Origin: Devosia sp.
GTDB lineage: Bacteria; Pseudomonadota; Alphaproteobacteria; Rhizobiales; Devosiaceae
DNA length: 64,000 nucleotides
NCBI RefSeq assembly: GCF_030689745.1
Contig: NZ_JAUYGL010000112.1
Coordinates: 1-64,000 of the forward strand
Direction of reading: 5' to 3'
Shown piece after piece: positions 35,788 through 45,227 of the stretch (its first letter is position 1; each line of letters begins with the position of its first letter). The translations under genes and the position numbers were made by a program. The notes beneath the pieces were generated by a model. That model was not told where the DNA came from, did not search any database, and saw only the letters and a program-made list of their open reading frames with translations.

Positions 35788-36476
35788 TTCAAGGGTATCC
35801 CCTGCTTGGGCAGCCAGGCATCGAGCAGGCGGACGCCTGACGATGCAACCAGCGTCATGATGAGATAGAGGCCACCGACCAGCGACAGCGGGATGAGATA
35901 GCTGAAGGTACGATCGCCGACAATTTTGGCGACGTTGAGCATTTCGAGCACGGTGACGACCGAGAGAACCGGGACGTCCTTCATGATCGACACCAGATAA
36001 TTGCCCATGGCCGGCACGATGCGGGGCACGGCCTGCGGCACCACGATATGGGTGAACGTCCGCGCGGCCGTCAGGTTGAGGGCCCGCGCTGCCTCGTGCT
36101 GATCCTTGGGCACCGCTTCCAGACCCGCACGATACACCTCGGACGTGTAGGCGCTGTACTGGATGCCCAGGGCCAGTGCCCCGGTCATGAAGGCGGGCAG
36201 CACGATGCCGTACTCGGGCAGCACGTAGTAGAGAAAGAACAGTTGCACCAGCAACGGCGTGTCGCGGATGAATTCGGTGATGAGGGTCGCCGGCCAGGAG
36301 ATCCAACGCGAGGGCGCGCTTTTGAGAATGGCAAACACCAGACCCAGCACCAGCGCGACGAAGAAACCGAGCACGGCAGCCTGAATGGTGACCCACATGC
36401 CGGTCAGCAGGATCGGCATGATGGAGATGGCGAAGGCGAGCGGGCTGGAAAGGTCCCAGGCATATCCGAACAACAT
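35784..36476 (-). CDS. ehuD: Ectoine/hydroxyectoine ABC importer permease EhuD
   Basis: A 230-aa polar amino acid-type permease with about five helices and the EAA loop ([20 protein letters not shown]). Forms the membrane channel with EhuC. It follows ehuC after 3 bases and overlaps ehuA by 4. Confidence 0.9.
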   Translation of the reverse strand: MLFGYAWDLSSPLAFAISIMPILLTGMWVTIQAAVLGFFVALVLGLVFAILKSAPSRWISWPATLITEFIRDTPLLVQLFFLYYVLPEYGIVLPAFMTGALALGIQYSAYTSEVYRAGLEAVPKDQHEAARALNLTAARTFTHIVVPQAVPRIVPAMGNYLVSIMKDVPVLSVVTVLEMLNVAKIVGDRTFSYLIPLSLVGGLYLIMTLVASSGVRLLDAWLPKQGIPLK

Positions 36477-36479
36477 GGG

Positions 36480-37151
36480 CTAGCCTCCCACCGTGCGCCA
36501 GCGCGTCACATAGCGCTCGAGCAGCCGCATCGCGGCGGTAACCACCAGCGCCATGCCAAAATAGGTGAACAGCAGCATGGAGTAGATGGTCGTGCTGTCC
36601 TGGGTGAAATTGCGGATCTGCTCGGCGCGGAAGGTCAGGTCGCCCAGGCTGATCAGCGACACCAGCGCGGTGTCCTTGAGGTTCTGTACCGCCAGATTGC
36701 CGAAGGACGGCATCATCTCGGGAATGGCCTGCGGGATGGTGATGTTGAACAGGGTCTGGCGTGCGGAAAAGTTTAACGCCCGCGCCGCTTCGTGCTGATC
36801 GTTATGCACCGCCTGGATGGCGCCGCGCACAACTTCAGCGCCATAGGCTCCAATGTTGAGGCCCAAAGCCAGCACGCCGGCGATCACCGGCGGCAAGCGC
36901 AGGTCGATGCCTATCGCCGCGCCGGCCAGTGGCAGCGCGAAATAGAGCCAGAACAGTTGCACCAGCAGTGAGGTGCCGCGAAACACTTCGATATAGGCGA
37001 CCGAGACGCCCTTGATGATCCAGTTGGGCGACAGCTTGCCGATGCCGGCGGCAAAGGCGAGCACGGTACCGAGCACGGTGGAGTAGAGCGTGAGCTGGAC
37101 CGTGACCCAGGCACCCTCCATCAGCGGCGCAATATAATCTGTCCAATGCAT
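36480..37151 (-). CDS. ehuC: Ectoine/hydroxyectoine ABC importer permease EhuC
   Basis: A 223-aa permease with the EAA loop [20 protein letters not shown]. The start [17 protein letters not shown] fits known EhuC N-termini; the longer frame to 37214 has no support and would begin within the intercistronic hairpin. Works with EhuD, EhuB and EhuA. Confidence 0.9.
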   Translation of the reverse strand: MHWTDYIAPLMEGAWVTVQLTLYSTVLGTVLAFAAGIGKLSPNWIIKGVSVAYIEVFRGTSLLVQLFWLYFALPLAGAAIGIDLRLPPVIAGVLALGLNIGAYGAEVVRGAIQAVHNDQHEAARALNFSARQTLFNITIPQAIPEMMPSFGNLAVQNLKDTALVSLISLGDLTFRAEQIRNFTQDSTTIYSMLLFTYFGMALVVTAAMRLLERYVTRWRTVGG

Positions 37152-37186
37152 GTGGAGATCCCTGCCGAGCGGCGTTGCAACACGAC

Positions 37187-37214
37187 TTGGGCGGGCGCCG
37201 GAGCACCCGCCCAA
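37187..37214 (-). terminator. Intercistronic hairpin between ehuB and ehuC
   Basis: On the minus strand TTGGGCGGGTGC pairs with GCGCCCGCCCAA around TCCG (12 pairs, one of them a wobble). No T-run follows. Such a stem after a binding-protein gene usually stabilises that message and gives more binding protein than permease. Confidence 0.65.
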
Positions 37215-37235
37215 AACTTTGTCAATTTGCGCCGC

Positions 37236-38099
37236 TTACTTGGCGCAGAGTTCTTCGGTGGTACGCTGGCCCGAGCCATCAATGTCAGACTGCGCGAAAC
37301 CGTAGCCCGACAGGGTTTCGGCCCATTCGGACGTCTGCTTGAATTCGGCCAGGGCCTCATTGACGGCATCGCGCAGTTCCTCATTGCCACTGGCAAAGGT
37401 GAAACCGCCCCAGCTACGCACCGCCACGCCGTCAATCACGGGGTCAGTGAAATCGCCGGCCAGTTCGACGCCATCGCCCTGGTCTGCCAGACCGCTGGCG
37501 GTCAGGCTGGTGGCAGCATAGGCGTCTGCGCGGCCGGTGGCGACCGTGGAAATGGCGTCGGCATTGGCCGCAATGGTCACCATATTGGCGTCGGCAACAC
37601 CGAGCTTCTGCAGCATTTCCAGCTGATCGGCGCCGGCCATGATGGCCACCTTGTAGTCGGCATTGTCGGCGAAATCGCTATAGGCGTGGATGCCCTTGGG
37701 ATTGCCCTCGGCCACCAGCAGGCCTTCGCCATAGGAGCTGTTGGGCTCTGAGAACAGCACCTGGTCGCAGCGATCGGGCAGGATCGCCATTTCGGCGGCA
37801 ACCATGTCGAAGCGATCAGCCTTCAGACCGGGGATCAGCGAGGAGAAATTGGTGGTGACCCACTCGATATTCTCAACGCCCAGCTGTTCCATCAGCGCCT
37901 TGGCGACGTCTGGACCGGCGCCCAGGGCCTCGCCATTCGGATCGACATAGCCATAGGGAATTTCGTTGGCCACGGCGATGCGGATGGTGCCCGATTCCTT
38001 GATCTCTGCGAGCGTGGCAGCGCTGACGGCCGTGGAGGCCATTGCGGACACGGCGATGGCAGACAGCGCCATCAGTGCAGTTGTTCCGAATTTCGTCAT
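37236..38099 (-). CDS. ehuB: Ectoine/hydroxyectoine substrate-binding protein
   Basis: A 287-aa periplasmic binding protein. The signal peptide is long and Ala-rich, with cleavage near AVSAAT (about residue 28). The mature part begins LAEIKESGTIRIAVANEIPY, the family-3 solute-binding start. The aromatic residues that cage ectoine cannot be assigned with certainty by eye. Context (directly after ask_ect and before two permeases and an ATPase) makes the EhuB call strong. The start at 38099 follows the signal peptide. Confidence 0.92.
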   Translation of the reverse strand: MTKFGTTALMALSAIAVSAMASTAVSAATLAEIKESGTIRIAVANEIPYGYVDPNGEALGAGPDVAKALMEQLGVENIEWVTTNFSSLIPGLKADRFDMVAAEMAILPDRCDQVLFSEPNSSYGEGLLVAEGNPKGIHAYSDFADNADYKVAIMAGADQLEMLQKLGVADANMVTIAANADAISTVATGRADAYAATSLTASGLADQGDGVELAGDFTDPVIDGVAVRSWGGFTFASGNEELRDAVNEALAEFKQTSEWAETLSGYGFAQSDIDGSGQRTTEELCAK

Positions 38100-38166
38100 T
38101 GTGTTGCTCCTCGTTGATTTGGGCAGGTAAACCGGCTGCAGCCCAGAATTTTCAACCGGCAAGGTG

Positions 38167-39624
38167 TCAGGCGGCGGCGTGCAATTTCTCGCGCTGCGCC
38201 GGGGCCCAATTCTCGATCAGGCCCTTGTGCAGGGCCTTGATGGTTGCTTCGAAATCGACCTGCTCGACCACGACCTGCAGATCCACCTTGCGGATCAGGT
38301 CGTGCACGCCGAGCGGCTCGATGCTGGCATCGGCCAGCGCCTTGATGGCCTGCATCAGCACGGCGGTGCCGCTGAGGTCGCGGCCAATGGCCGAGACGAT
38401 CGACACCTTGCGCAGGCTGATTTCGGCGTTGGGAAAGGCCGCCGCAAGATCGCTTTCGACCCGGCGGATGGCCTTCATCGACCCCTTGAGAAAATGGGTG
38501 ATGGTGTTGGCATTGGAGGTCTTGGAAATGATCCAGACGCTGTGGCGCTTGAGCGCATCGAGAATGCCGACGTCATAGCCTTTGACCCCCACCATGTCCT
38601 GATCGTAAAATTCGAAGGCAAAGACATTCTTCAGCCCGGTGACGATCTCGACCTGGGGCGCCCGGGCGCGCAGATCGGAACGGATCAGCGTGCCGGCATG
38701 CTCGGGTTCAAAGGCGTTCTTGACGCGCAGCGGAATGTCGGCCTGGCGCAGGCTCTTTGCCGCGCGAGGGTGGATGGCTTCCATGCCCATATTGGACAGC
38801 TGATCGGCCACATCATAATTGGTTTCGCCAATCACCCGCACCACATCCACGCCAACCACCCGTGGGTCTGACGAGGACAGGTGGAACTCCTTGTGGATGA
38901 TGGCTTCGCTGGCGCCGGTAACCACGGCCACGCGCGACAGGGTCACCTCGCTATAGCCGCGATCATAGGTGCCCATCAGGATTTCGCTGCACTGGGCATA
39001 GCCCGATACGATGGGCAGTTCGCTGCCGAGGTCGATATCGGCAAAGGCCCGGGTGATCACCTCGTCGAGCGGCAGATGGGTGTCGTCGCGCCAGCCGGTC
39101 AGATCAACAAAGCGCGCGGTGACGCCGTGCATGTTGAGTAGCATGGCCGTATTGAAGGCCGATTGCGCCTCCCCCAGCGAAGCGAGCATTTCGCGCACGG
39201 TGAGCAGGTGCTGCTGCAGCTGGAAATGGCCGAACGAGCACAGCCGCGACAGGTCAATCAGACAGGAGCGCACGCCTTCGACCCGTTCCTGGGCAAAGCG
39301 GTTGGCAGTCTGGCGGGCGCCTTCATCGCTGAAGATTTCGGCGTTCTGGGCATACATCTGCTCGGCCACCGCGTTGAGGGCATTGCCCCAGCTCCAGCCG
39401 CCTTCGGCATTGGCGAACAGGGCATAGACGCCCGGCTCGCCCGATTTCTTGTGCTCGAGCAGGCTGTCGGTCATCCCGGCATAGGCCGAGACGACAAAGA
39501 TGCGATTGTAGAGTTCGGCACCCCGGCGCTTGCCGATCAGCACCGTGTCGAGCAGTTCTGCGGTGCGCGACATCGAGGTGCCGCCGATTTTTTCGACCGT
39601 ATGGCCGCTATGTGGTTCCGTCAT
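38167..39624 (-). CDS. ask: Ectoine-cluster aspartate kinase (Ask_Ect)
   Basis: A 485-aa aspartate kinase of the specialised form found in ectoine clusters, thought to be feedback-insensitive, which supplies aspartyl phosphate for aspartate semialdehyde. The N-terminus has the kinase motif VEKIGGTSMSRT, then YAGMTDSLLEHKKSGEPGVY. The C-terminal about 150 residues contain ACT repeats (DQDMVGVKGYDVGILDALK; VSIVSAIGRDLSGTAVLMQA). GGAGA precedes the start at 39624. It is between ectD and ehuB in one transcription unit. Confidence 0.93.
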   Translation of the reverse strand: MTEPHSGHTVEKIGGTSMSRTAELLDTVLIGKRRGAELYNRIFVVSAYAGMTDSLLEHKKSGEPGVYALFANAEGGWSWGNALNAVAEQMYAQNAEIFSDEGARQTANRFAQERVEGVRSCLIDLSRLCSFGHFQLQQHLLTVREMLASLGEAQSAFNTAMLLNMHGVTARFVDLTGWRDDTHLPLDEVITRAFADIDLGSELPIVSGYAQCSEILMGTYDRGYSEVTLSRVAVVTGASEAIIHKEFHLSSSDPRVVGVDVVRVIGETNYDVADQLSNMGMEAIHPRAAKSLRQADIPLRVKNAFEPEHAGTLIRSDLRARAPQVEIVTGLKNVFAFEFYDQDMVGVKGYDVGILDALKRHSVWIISKTSNANTITHFLKGSMKAIRRVESDLAAAFPNAEISLRKVSIVSAIGRDLSGTAVLMQAIKALADASIEPLGVHDLIRKVDLQVVVEQVDFEATIKALHKGLIENWAPAQREKLHAAA

Positions 39625-39694
39625 GTCGTCTCCGGTGCTTCCCTGGACCAGCCAGGGAGGCGATGCCTTGGGGTAAAAATTCGGGGCGGCCGGG

Positions 39695-40624
39695 CTAGAC
39701 GAGTTTGCCACCCTCGATCTCGATGGGCGCCTCGGGGTCGCGCGAGCTGAGGAAAGCCGGGCGCGGCTTGTTGGCGGCAAATGGCGCCACCACGCGATTG
39801 GACCAGGCGTTGTAGACAAAGAACGCGTTCGAGCGCGGGAACGGGGTGATGTTGCCGTTCGAGCCATGGATGGTGTTGCAGTCAAACAGCACCACCGTGC
39901 CGGCCCGGCCCGCGGCGTAGTCGACGCCGAATTTCTCGGCCAGTTTGGACAGGCTCTCCTGCGAGGGCACCCCGATTTCCTGCTTTTTCAGCGAGGTCTT
40001 GTGGTTGTCCTCGGGCGTTTCGCCGGCACAGGCGATAAAGGTCTGGTGCGAACCCGGCATCAGCATGAGCGGGCCGTTGAGCGCATCATTGTCGGTCAGA
40101 AGGATCGAGGCCGAGATGGCGCGCATGCGCGGCATGCCGTCCTCGGCGTGCCAGGTCTCGAAATCGGAGTGCCAGTAGAATTCCTTGCCGGTGAAGCCCG
40201 GCTTGTAGTTCAGGCGCGACTGGTGGAGATAGACATCGTCGCCCAGCAGGTAGCTGACCCGGCCAGCCACCCGCTTGTCACGGGCGAGGCGGTCAAACAG
40301 GGCGTTCTGCTCGTCGAGCCGGAACACCGTGCGCACTTCGGCCGAATTGGGTTCGGTGATGACGTTTTCGGGCGCCAGCCCGGCATCGCCCGAGCGCATC
40401 CGGGCAGATTCGGCCTGCAGCGCCTCGATCTCGCTGGCGGAAAACACGCCCTTGAGCACTAGGTAGCCGTTCTTTTCAAACGACTGGGTTTCGGCGCGGG
40501 TGAGCGGCGCCTCGGGTGACCACTTGCCCCAGACCGTAGGGTCCTTGCGCTCAAGCCATTGTTCCTGTGGCAAGCGGGTGGGGTAGTCGTCCTGGGCAAC
40601 GGGGTTGGAAGCGGGCATTGTCAT
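39695..40624 (-). CDS. ectD: Ectoine 5-hydroxylase
   Basis: A 309-aa Fe(II)/2-oxoglutarate dioxygenase that makes 5-hydroxyectoine. The EctD signature is intact: iron ligands His and Asp in WHSDFETWHAEDG and the distal His in NTIHGSNGNITPF. The 2-oxoglutarate Arg lies in FPRSNAF, and LLTDNDALNGPLMLMPGSH is as in known enzymes. Start at 40624, with a second ATG two codons later. Confidence 0.96.
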   Translation of the reverse strand: MTMPASNPVAQDDYPTRLPQEQWLERKDPTVWGKWSPEAPLTRAETQSFEKNGYLVLKGVFSASEIEALQAESARMRSGDAGLAPENVITEPNSAEVRTVFRLDEQNALFDRLARDKRVAGRVSYLLGDDVYLHQSRLNYKPGFTGKEFYWHSDFETWHAEDGMPRMRAISASILLTDNDALNGPLMLMPGSHQTFIACAGETPEDNHKTSLKKQEIGVPSQESLSKLAEKFGVDYAAGRAGTVVLFDCNTIHGSNGNITPFPRSNAFFVYNAWSNRVVAPFAANKPRPAFLSSRDPEAPIEIEGGKLV

Positions 40625-40662
40625 GTCATTTCCCTTCGATTGGAGGATGAAAAGGGGCGCGA

Positions 40663-41055
40663 CTAGGCGTCTTCGGGCACGGGCGCGTAGGACCCATCTT
40701 CGCGATGAACCTCGGTGCCGGTCACCGGCGGGTTGAAGCAGCAGGCCATGACCAGTTCGCTGCGTGCGGTCAGGCGGTGCCTGTCGTGCTGGTCGAGCGC
40801 ATACATCACGCCGGGGCGGATCTGGTGGACCTTGCCGGTGTCGAGTTCCTCGATGCTACCCTCGCCGGACACGCAATAGACGCTCTCGAAGTGATGCTTG
40901 TAATGGAACACGTGGCTGGTGTTGGCGTGGATGCGGGTGATGTGAAAGCTGAAGCCCATGGCGTCGCCGGCCAGCAACAAGCGGGTGCTGTCCCAGCCAT
41001 TGGCCTTGACCAGGCGTTCGCCCGTGCGGGCTGTTTCAAGATCTCTGACGATCAT
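40663..41055 (-). CDS. ectC: Ectoine synthase
   Basis: A 130-aa cupin that cyclises N-gamma-acetyl-diaminobutyrate to ectoine. It starts [16 protein letters not shown] and has the family core [19 protein letters not shown], with a conserved Tyr and His, and ends with [19 protein letters not shown]. The length is normal for EctC. It follows ectB after 14 bases. Confidence 0.97.
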   Translation of the reverse strand: MIVRDLETARTGERLVKANGWDSTRLLLAGDAMGFSFHITRIHANTSHVFHYKHHFESVYCVSGEGSIEELDTGKVHQIRPGVMYALDQHDRHRLTARSELVMACCFNPPVTGTEVHREDGSYAPVPEDA

Positions 41056-41069
41056 GGTAAAATCCTTGG

Positions 41070-42359
41070 TTATTCGGCAGCAGCGCGGCGGGTGCCCATG
41101 GCCGCTTCAAACGCGGCTTCAAGGGTGTCGAGGCCGGCGGCAAGCTGCTGCCTGGAGATGGTGAGGGGCGCCAGAACCTTGACGATTTCGTCAAAGCTGC
41201 CCGAGGTTTCGATGATCAGGCCATTGGCAAAGCAGGTCTTGCAGATGGCGGCGGCGTGTTCGCTGCTGCCGGCATCAACGCCCAGCATCATGCCGCGGCC
41301 CTTGACCGACAGATCATGTTCTTCGGCAATGGCGCCCAGGCGATCGGCCAGATAGTCGGCCTTGCCGGCCACCTCGGTGACGAAGCGGTCATTGGTCCAG
41401 TACTTTTCAATGGCAGCGGCAGCGGTGATGAAGGCGTGGTTGTTGCCGCGGAAGGTGCCGTTATGCTCGGCCGGCTTCCAGATATCGTGCTCGGGCTTGA
41501 TCAGCGTCACCGCCAGCGGCAGGCCCATGCCCGACAGCGACTTGGCCATGGTGATCAGATCGGGCGACAGGCCCATGCCGTCAAACGAGAAGAAGCCGCC
41601 GGTGCGACCGCAGCCAGCCTGGATATCGTCGATGATAAACAGCGCGCCGTGCTTGCCGGCAATCGCCTCGATCTGGCGCAGCCATGTGGCGGAAGCCGCA
41701 TTGAGGCCGCCCTCGCCCTGCACCGTCTCGACGATGATGGCGGCCGGCGCATCGACGCCGCTGGAAGGGTCCGACAGCTGACGCTCGAGTAGGTCGGCGG
41801 TGTTGATGTCGGGGCCGTAATAGCCATCAAAGGCGGCGCGGGTCACGCCGGACAGTGGGGTCGAGGCGCCCTGGCGATGCTTGCCATTGCCGGTCGCCGC
41901 AAGGGCGCCCAGCGTGACGCCATGAAAGCCATTGGTGAAGGAGATGACATTGGTGCGGCCGGTCACCTTGCGCGCCAGTTTCAGCGCCGCTTCAACGGCG
42001 TTGGCGCCGGTCGGGCCGGTGAACTGGACATGATACTTCATGTCGCGTGGCTTGAGGATATGCTCCTCGAAACTGGCCAGGAAGTGCTCTTTGGCGTCGG
42101 TGAACATATCCAGGCCATGGGCAATGCCGTCGGCCGAAATATACTCGATGAGCGCCGCCTTGAGGTCGCGGTCATTGTGGCCGTAATTGAGGGTCGAGCA
42201 GCCGGCCAGAAAATCGGTATAGGGCTTGCCATTGGTGTCGTAGATGGTGGCGCCGACCGCCTTGTCGAACATTTTCGGAAAGCTGCGCGAATAGGAGCGG
42301 ACGCGGCTTTCAACGCGGTCAAAGGTGGCCAGTGGCGAAATTGTTTTGGTCAAGGTCAT
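41070..42359 (-). CDS. ectB: Diaminobutyrate-2-oxoglutarate transaminase
   Basis: A 429-aa fold-type I PLP aminotransferase that forms L-2,4-diaminobutyrate from aspartate semialdehyde. The PLP Lys is in [16 protein letters not shown], the aspartate for the ring nitrogen is in [15 protein letters not shown], and the cofactor phosphate is held by [10 protein letters not shown]. The length fits EctB. It lies 47 bases after ectA. Confidence 0.97.
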   Translation of the reverse strand: MTLTKTISPLATFDRVESRVRSYSRSFPKMFDKAVGATIYDTNGKPYTDFLAGCSTLNYGHNDRDLKAALIEYISADGIAHGLDMFTDAKEHFLASFEEHILKPRDMKYHVQFTGPTGANAVEAALKLARKVTGRTNVISFTNGFHGVTLGALAATGNGKHRQGASTPLSGVTRAAFDGYYGPDINTADLLERQLSDPSSGVDAPAAIIVETVQGEGGLNAASATWLRQIEAIAGKHGALFIIDDIQAGCGRTGGFFSFDGMGLSPDLITMAKSLSGMGLPLAVTLIKPEHDIWKPAEHNGTFRGNNHAFITAAAAIEKYWTNDRFVTEVAGKADYLADRLGAIAEEHDLSVKGRGMMLGVDAGSSEHAAAICKTCFANGLIIETSGSFDEIVKVLAPLTISRQQLAAGLDTLEAAFEAAMGTRRAAAE

Positions 42360-42406
42360 AGAGCAGGTCTCCCAGGCGGGTGTCGGTCAAATATGTGCAG
42401 GTCGGG

Positions 42407-42982
42407 TCAGGCAGCGCTGAGGCCGTCGACGCGATCCCGATGAATTGGTCCAATGGTGACGCCGAGCTCGCTGGCATGCTGCCCGGCAAAGTGGGCTGCC
42501 CGATCGAAGCGTTCGGCCCGCTGCAACGGCGCGTCGAGCTTGCGGGCCACCGCCGTGAACAGCGCCCAGGACGCCGCATTGTCCTGGGTGATGGTGCAGG
42601 CAATATGCCGGATATGGGCATTGTCCGGACGCGCCAGAACCTCGCCGATCAACTGCCCGGCAAGCCCCCTGCCCCGCGCCGCGTCACTGACGCAGATTTG
42701 CCAGACAAACAGCGTGTCGGGCTGCTTGGGCGGAATGTAGCCCGACATCCAGCCCACCAGTTCGCCATCAGTTTCAGCAAGGGCGCAGGTGGCCGAGAAG
42801 TCGCTGCACTGCAGCAGATTGGCATAGAGCGAATTGCTGTCGAGCGCCGGCGTGGCCGCAATCAGCGCCCAGACCCGGGGACCATCGGTTCCCAGCGGGG
42901 CACGCAGCCGGATTGCGGGGTTCCCGGACGCGTCTGTCAGACGCCGACCAGGACTATTCACAGTAGTGTTCCCTTCAATCAT
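42407..42982 (-). CDS. ectA: L-2,4-diaminobutyrate acetyltransferase
   Basis: A 191-aa GNAT acetyltransferase that acetylates diaminobutyrate at the gamma-amino group. The acetyl-CoA motif A is VSDAARGRGLAGQLI, and the stretch YIPPKQPDTLFVWQI is typical of EctA. The start at 42982 is chosen because the frame to 43135 runs through the promoter. It is the first gene of ectABCD-ask-ehuBCDA. Confidence 0.95.
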   Translation of the reverse strand: MIEGNTTVNSPGRRLTDASGNPAIRLRAPLGTDGPRVWALIAATPALDSNSLYANLLQCSDFSATCALAETDGELVGWMSGYIPPKQPDTLFVWQICVSDAARGRGLAGQLIGEVLARPDNAHIRHIACTITQDNAASWALFTAVARKLDAPLQRAERFDRAAHFAGQHASELGVTIGPIHRDRVDGLSAA

Positions 42983-42990
42983 GTGGCATG

Positions 42991-43018
42991 TATTTAGCTT
43001 GTGAGAACTAAATGTCAA
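42991..43018 (-). promoter_or_regulatory. ectA promoter with an overlapping dyad, likely EctR operator
   Basis: On the minus strand a -35 TTGACA (43018-43013) and a -10 TAAATA (42996-42991) are separated by 16 bases. An inverted repeat ATTTAG...CTAAAT (42992-43013) fills the spacer and touches both hexamers, so a bound dimer would block the polymerase. The divergent MarR-type gene is the obvious candidate repressor. Confidence 0.75.
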
Positions 43019-43249
43019 CACGACGCTATGCGATGGATCGCGCTCCGAAACGGCAATAACAGGCCGTAACCCGCATATTTCCTCGTATTTATCGACGGAA
43101 ATCGCTTCGCAGATTATTTTATCAACTGGAGGCACATGGCGGAATATGGCAAATTACTTTGTCGTATCTAAGCAAAACTCGACAAGGCTGATCGTCTATT
43201 GTGCTTGGGTTCACGCGGCAGCGGCGCTAGGATAACAAAGAGGATCGAC

Positions 43250-43741
43250 ATGGGTGCCGCAGTGCAGAATCGTACAAAAATTGCTTTGACGGCCATGCGC
43301 AAAATTCTGCGCACCACCGAGCTCAACAGCAAGCGCCTGATGCGGGAGACGGGCCTGACGCCCTCGCAACTGATTTTCCTGCAGATGCTGGAGGATGAGC
43401 GCGAGCAGACGGCCGGCTATGTGGCGGGCCGCATGGGCATCACCCAGGCCACCACCACCGCCTTGCTGCAAAAGCTCGAAGCGCGGGGGATGATCCAGCG
43501 CCGCAAGGGGGAAGCCGACCGGCGCCAGGTCTGGCTCTCCCTGACCGATGCCGGGCACAAGGTGTTGCAGATCGCGCCGGACGGCGCCCATGCGCGCTTC
43601 CAGGAGGAATTCGGGGCACTCGAGGATTGGGAGCAGGCCATGCTGGTCGCCGCGCTGGAGCGGGTGGCTGCGATGCTGGGCAATGACGAACAGGGCGTCG
43701 CCGCCGTGCTGGACGCCACCGCCGTGCTCTCCAGTGACTAG
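43250..43741 (+). CDS. ectR: MarR-family regulator of ectoine genes (EctR-type)
   Basis: A 163-aa MarR-type protein with a winged helix: AGYVAGRMGITQATTTALLQK (recognition region about residues 62-82, split here as AGYVAGRMGI and TQATTTALLQ) followed by the wing RRKGEADRRQVWLSLT. Divergent placement beside ectA matches EctR of methylotrophs and other ectoine producers, which represses ect genes at low salt. AGAGGA precedes the ATG at 43250; the frame to 43199 adds an unconvincing extension. Confidence 0.88.
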   Translation: MGAAVQNRTKIALTAMRKILRTTELNSKRLMRETGLTPSQLIFLQMLEDEREQTAGYVAGRMGITQATTTALLQKLEARGMIQRRKGEADRRQVWLSLTDAGHKVLQIAPDGAHARFQEEFGALEDWEQAMLVAALERVAAMLGNDEQGVAAVLDATAVLSSD

Positions 43742-44011
43742 CTGTTCAGTCCCGGCCTTTTGAGCGTCCGGGTTGCCGGATCATCGCGCGGGCACGCCCG
43801 CCAGAAACTTGTCCCCGCCCCACTAGCCTGCCCCATACTGTGTCCGTTCCCGCCATTCACGCGGCCCCGACGCAGGGCCGGGCGGCGCTGAGTTGTGCGG
43901 CGAGCAATGTCGCCGGCTGTCGGCAAAAGGCGCCCCGTTGTTCGAACCCGGCTGTCCCGCTTGTCCCCGCCCCCCGTTCCAGCCGGATACTTCGTACAAA
44001 GGAGAACCCCA

Positions 44012-45061
44012 ATGGATCACACACCCCGCCTCACGCTGCCATTCATCATGCCGGGCCAGGCGCAAAAGCACATCACTCACAATGAGGCCATCCAGACGCT
44101 CGACGCGCTGGTGCAGCCCAGTGTGGAAAGCCGCACGCTGGCCACGCCCCCGGCCACCCCGATGGCCGGAGAAGCCTGGATCGTACCCGCCGGCGCAACG
44201 GGGGCCTGGTCTGGCCACAGCAATGAGATCGCCGCCTTCCAGTCGGGCGCCTGGAGCTTTCTTGATCCGGCTGCCGGCTGGCAGGTGTATGACCGCTCCG
44301 ACCAGACCCAGCTGGTGTTTGATGCCGGCGCCTGGACCCCGTTGGCGTCGCTCGGCGCCGCCCTGCCGCAGCTCGGCATCAATACCAGCGCCGACACCAC
44401 CAATCGCCTCGCGGTTGCATCGGCAGCCAGCCTGCTCAGCCATGCCGGCAATGGTCATCAGGTAAAAATCAACAAGGCTGCGCCCGGTGACACCGCCAGC
44501 CTGCTCTATCAGACCAACTGGTCCGGCCGCGCCGAAATGGGTCTGGCCGGCGATGATCACTGGCGCCTCAAGGTCAGCCCCGATGGCGTCACCTGGATCG
44601 ATGCGATTACCGTCAATGCGACCACTGGCGCCGCGACCGTTGCTGCCAGCATCCAGCCCGCCACCGACAACGCCATGACGCTGGGCGGCCCCGGCGCGCG
44701 CTGGTCAACCCTGTGGGCGGCAACCGGCACCATCCAGACCTCCGACGCGCGTTTGAAAACCGATATCGGCGTCTGCGACCTCGGGCTTGATTTCATTCTG
44801 TCGCTGGCCCCGGTGCGCTATCGCTGGCGCGTCGGTGGCCAGGCGGCGGGCGCGAGCCTTCCCGGGCGGCGCACCCATTATGGCCTCCTGGCGCAGGACG
44901 TAGAGGCGGCCCTCGCCGGCAGGGATTTCGCCGGACACATCCTGGCCGACCCCACCGATCCCGAAAGCGAACAGGGCCTGCGCTACGATGCCTTCATCGC
45001 CCCCCTGATCGCTGCGGTGCATGAGCTGGCCTGCCGGGTGAAAGCACTGGAGAGTAATTGA
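44012..45061 (+). CDS. DUF2793 protein with a C-terminal S74/endosialidase-chaperone domain
   Basis: A 349-aa phage-tail-fibre-like protein. Residues about 1-125 form a DUF2793 module (LPFIMPGQAQKHITHNEAIQ, then EAWIVPAGATGAWSGH). The middle is rich in Thr, Ala and Asp, as in trimeric fibres. The C-terminal about 100 residues resemble the self-cleaving intramolecular chaperone S74: SDARLKTDIG, then SLAPVRYRWRVGG and HYGLLAQDVEAAL. No other phage genes are nearby. AAAGGAG lies 8 bases before the ATG. It could be an orphan tail-spike or gene-transfer-agent fibre. Confidence 0.82.
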   Translation: MDHTPRLTLPFIMPGQAQKHITHNEAIQTLDALVQPSVESRTLATPPATPMAGEAWIVPAGATGAWSGHSNEIAAFQSGAWSFLDPAAGWQVYDRSDQTQLVFDAGAWTPLASLGAALPQLGINTSADTTNRLAVASAASLLSHAGNGHQVKINKAAPGDTASLLYQTNWSGRAEMGLAGDDHWRLKVSPDGVTWIDAITVNATTGAATVAASIQPATDNAMTLGGPGARWSTLWAATGTIQTSDARLKTDIGVCDLGLDFILSLAPVRYRWRVGGQAAGASLPGRRTHYGLLAQDVEAALAGRDFAGHILADPTDPESEQGLRYDAFIAPLIAAVHELACRVKALESN

Positions 45062-45227
45062 GATCGCCGCCCGGCCGGAAGCTTCCCCGCCAGCGCTGTC
45101 GTGCGCCGGGGCGCTCCGGCCCGGCTTGCCCCGATGCAGAGTGAGCGCGATAAATTTTGCCGCCCGGCTGGCGCGGCGCAATTCTCCCCGCTAGTTTGAG
45201 GCACGTACGTCTGGGAGGAATGCGCGC

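Noticed and set aside
35788..36396. Extension of the ehuA reading frame upstream
   Set aside because: It runs through ehuD in another frame. The family N-terminus begins at 35787 with the ATGA overlap.
42983..43135. Upstream extension of ectA
   Set aside because: It would place the promoter and operator within the coding region, and EctA proteins start near the chosen ATG.
43742..44011. Possible small gene between ectR and the phage-fibre-like gene
   Set aside because: Frames here lack a ribosome site and recognisable sequence. The GC-rich stretch appears to be non-coding leader or terminator region.
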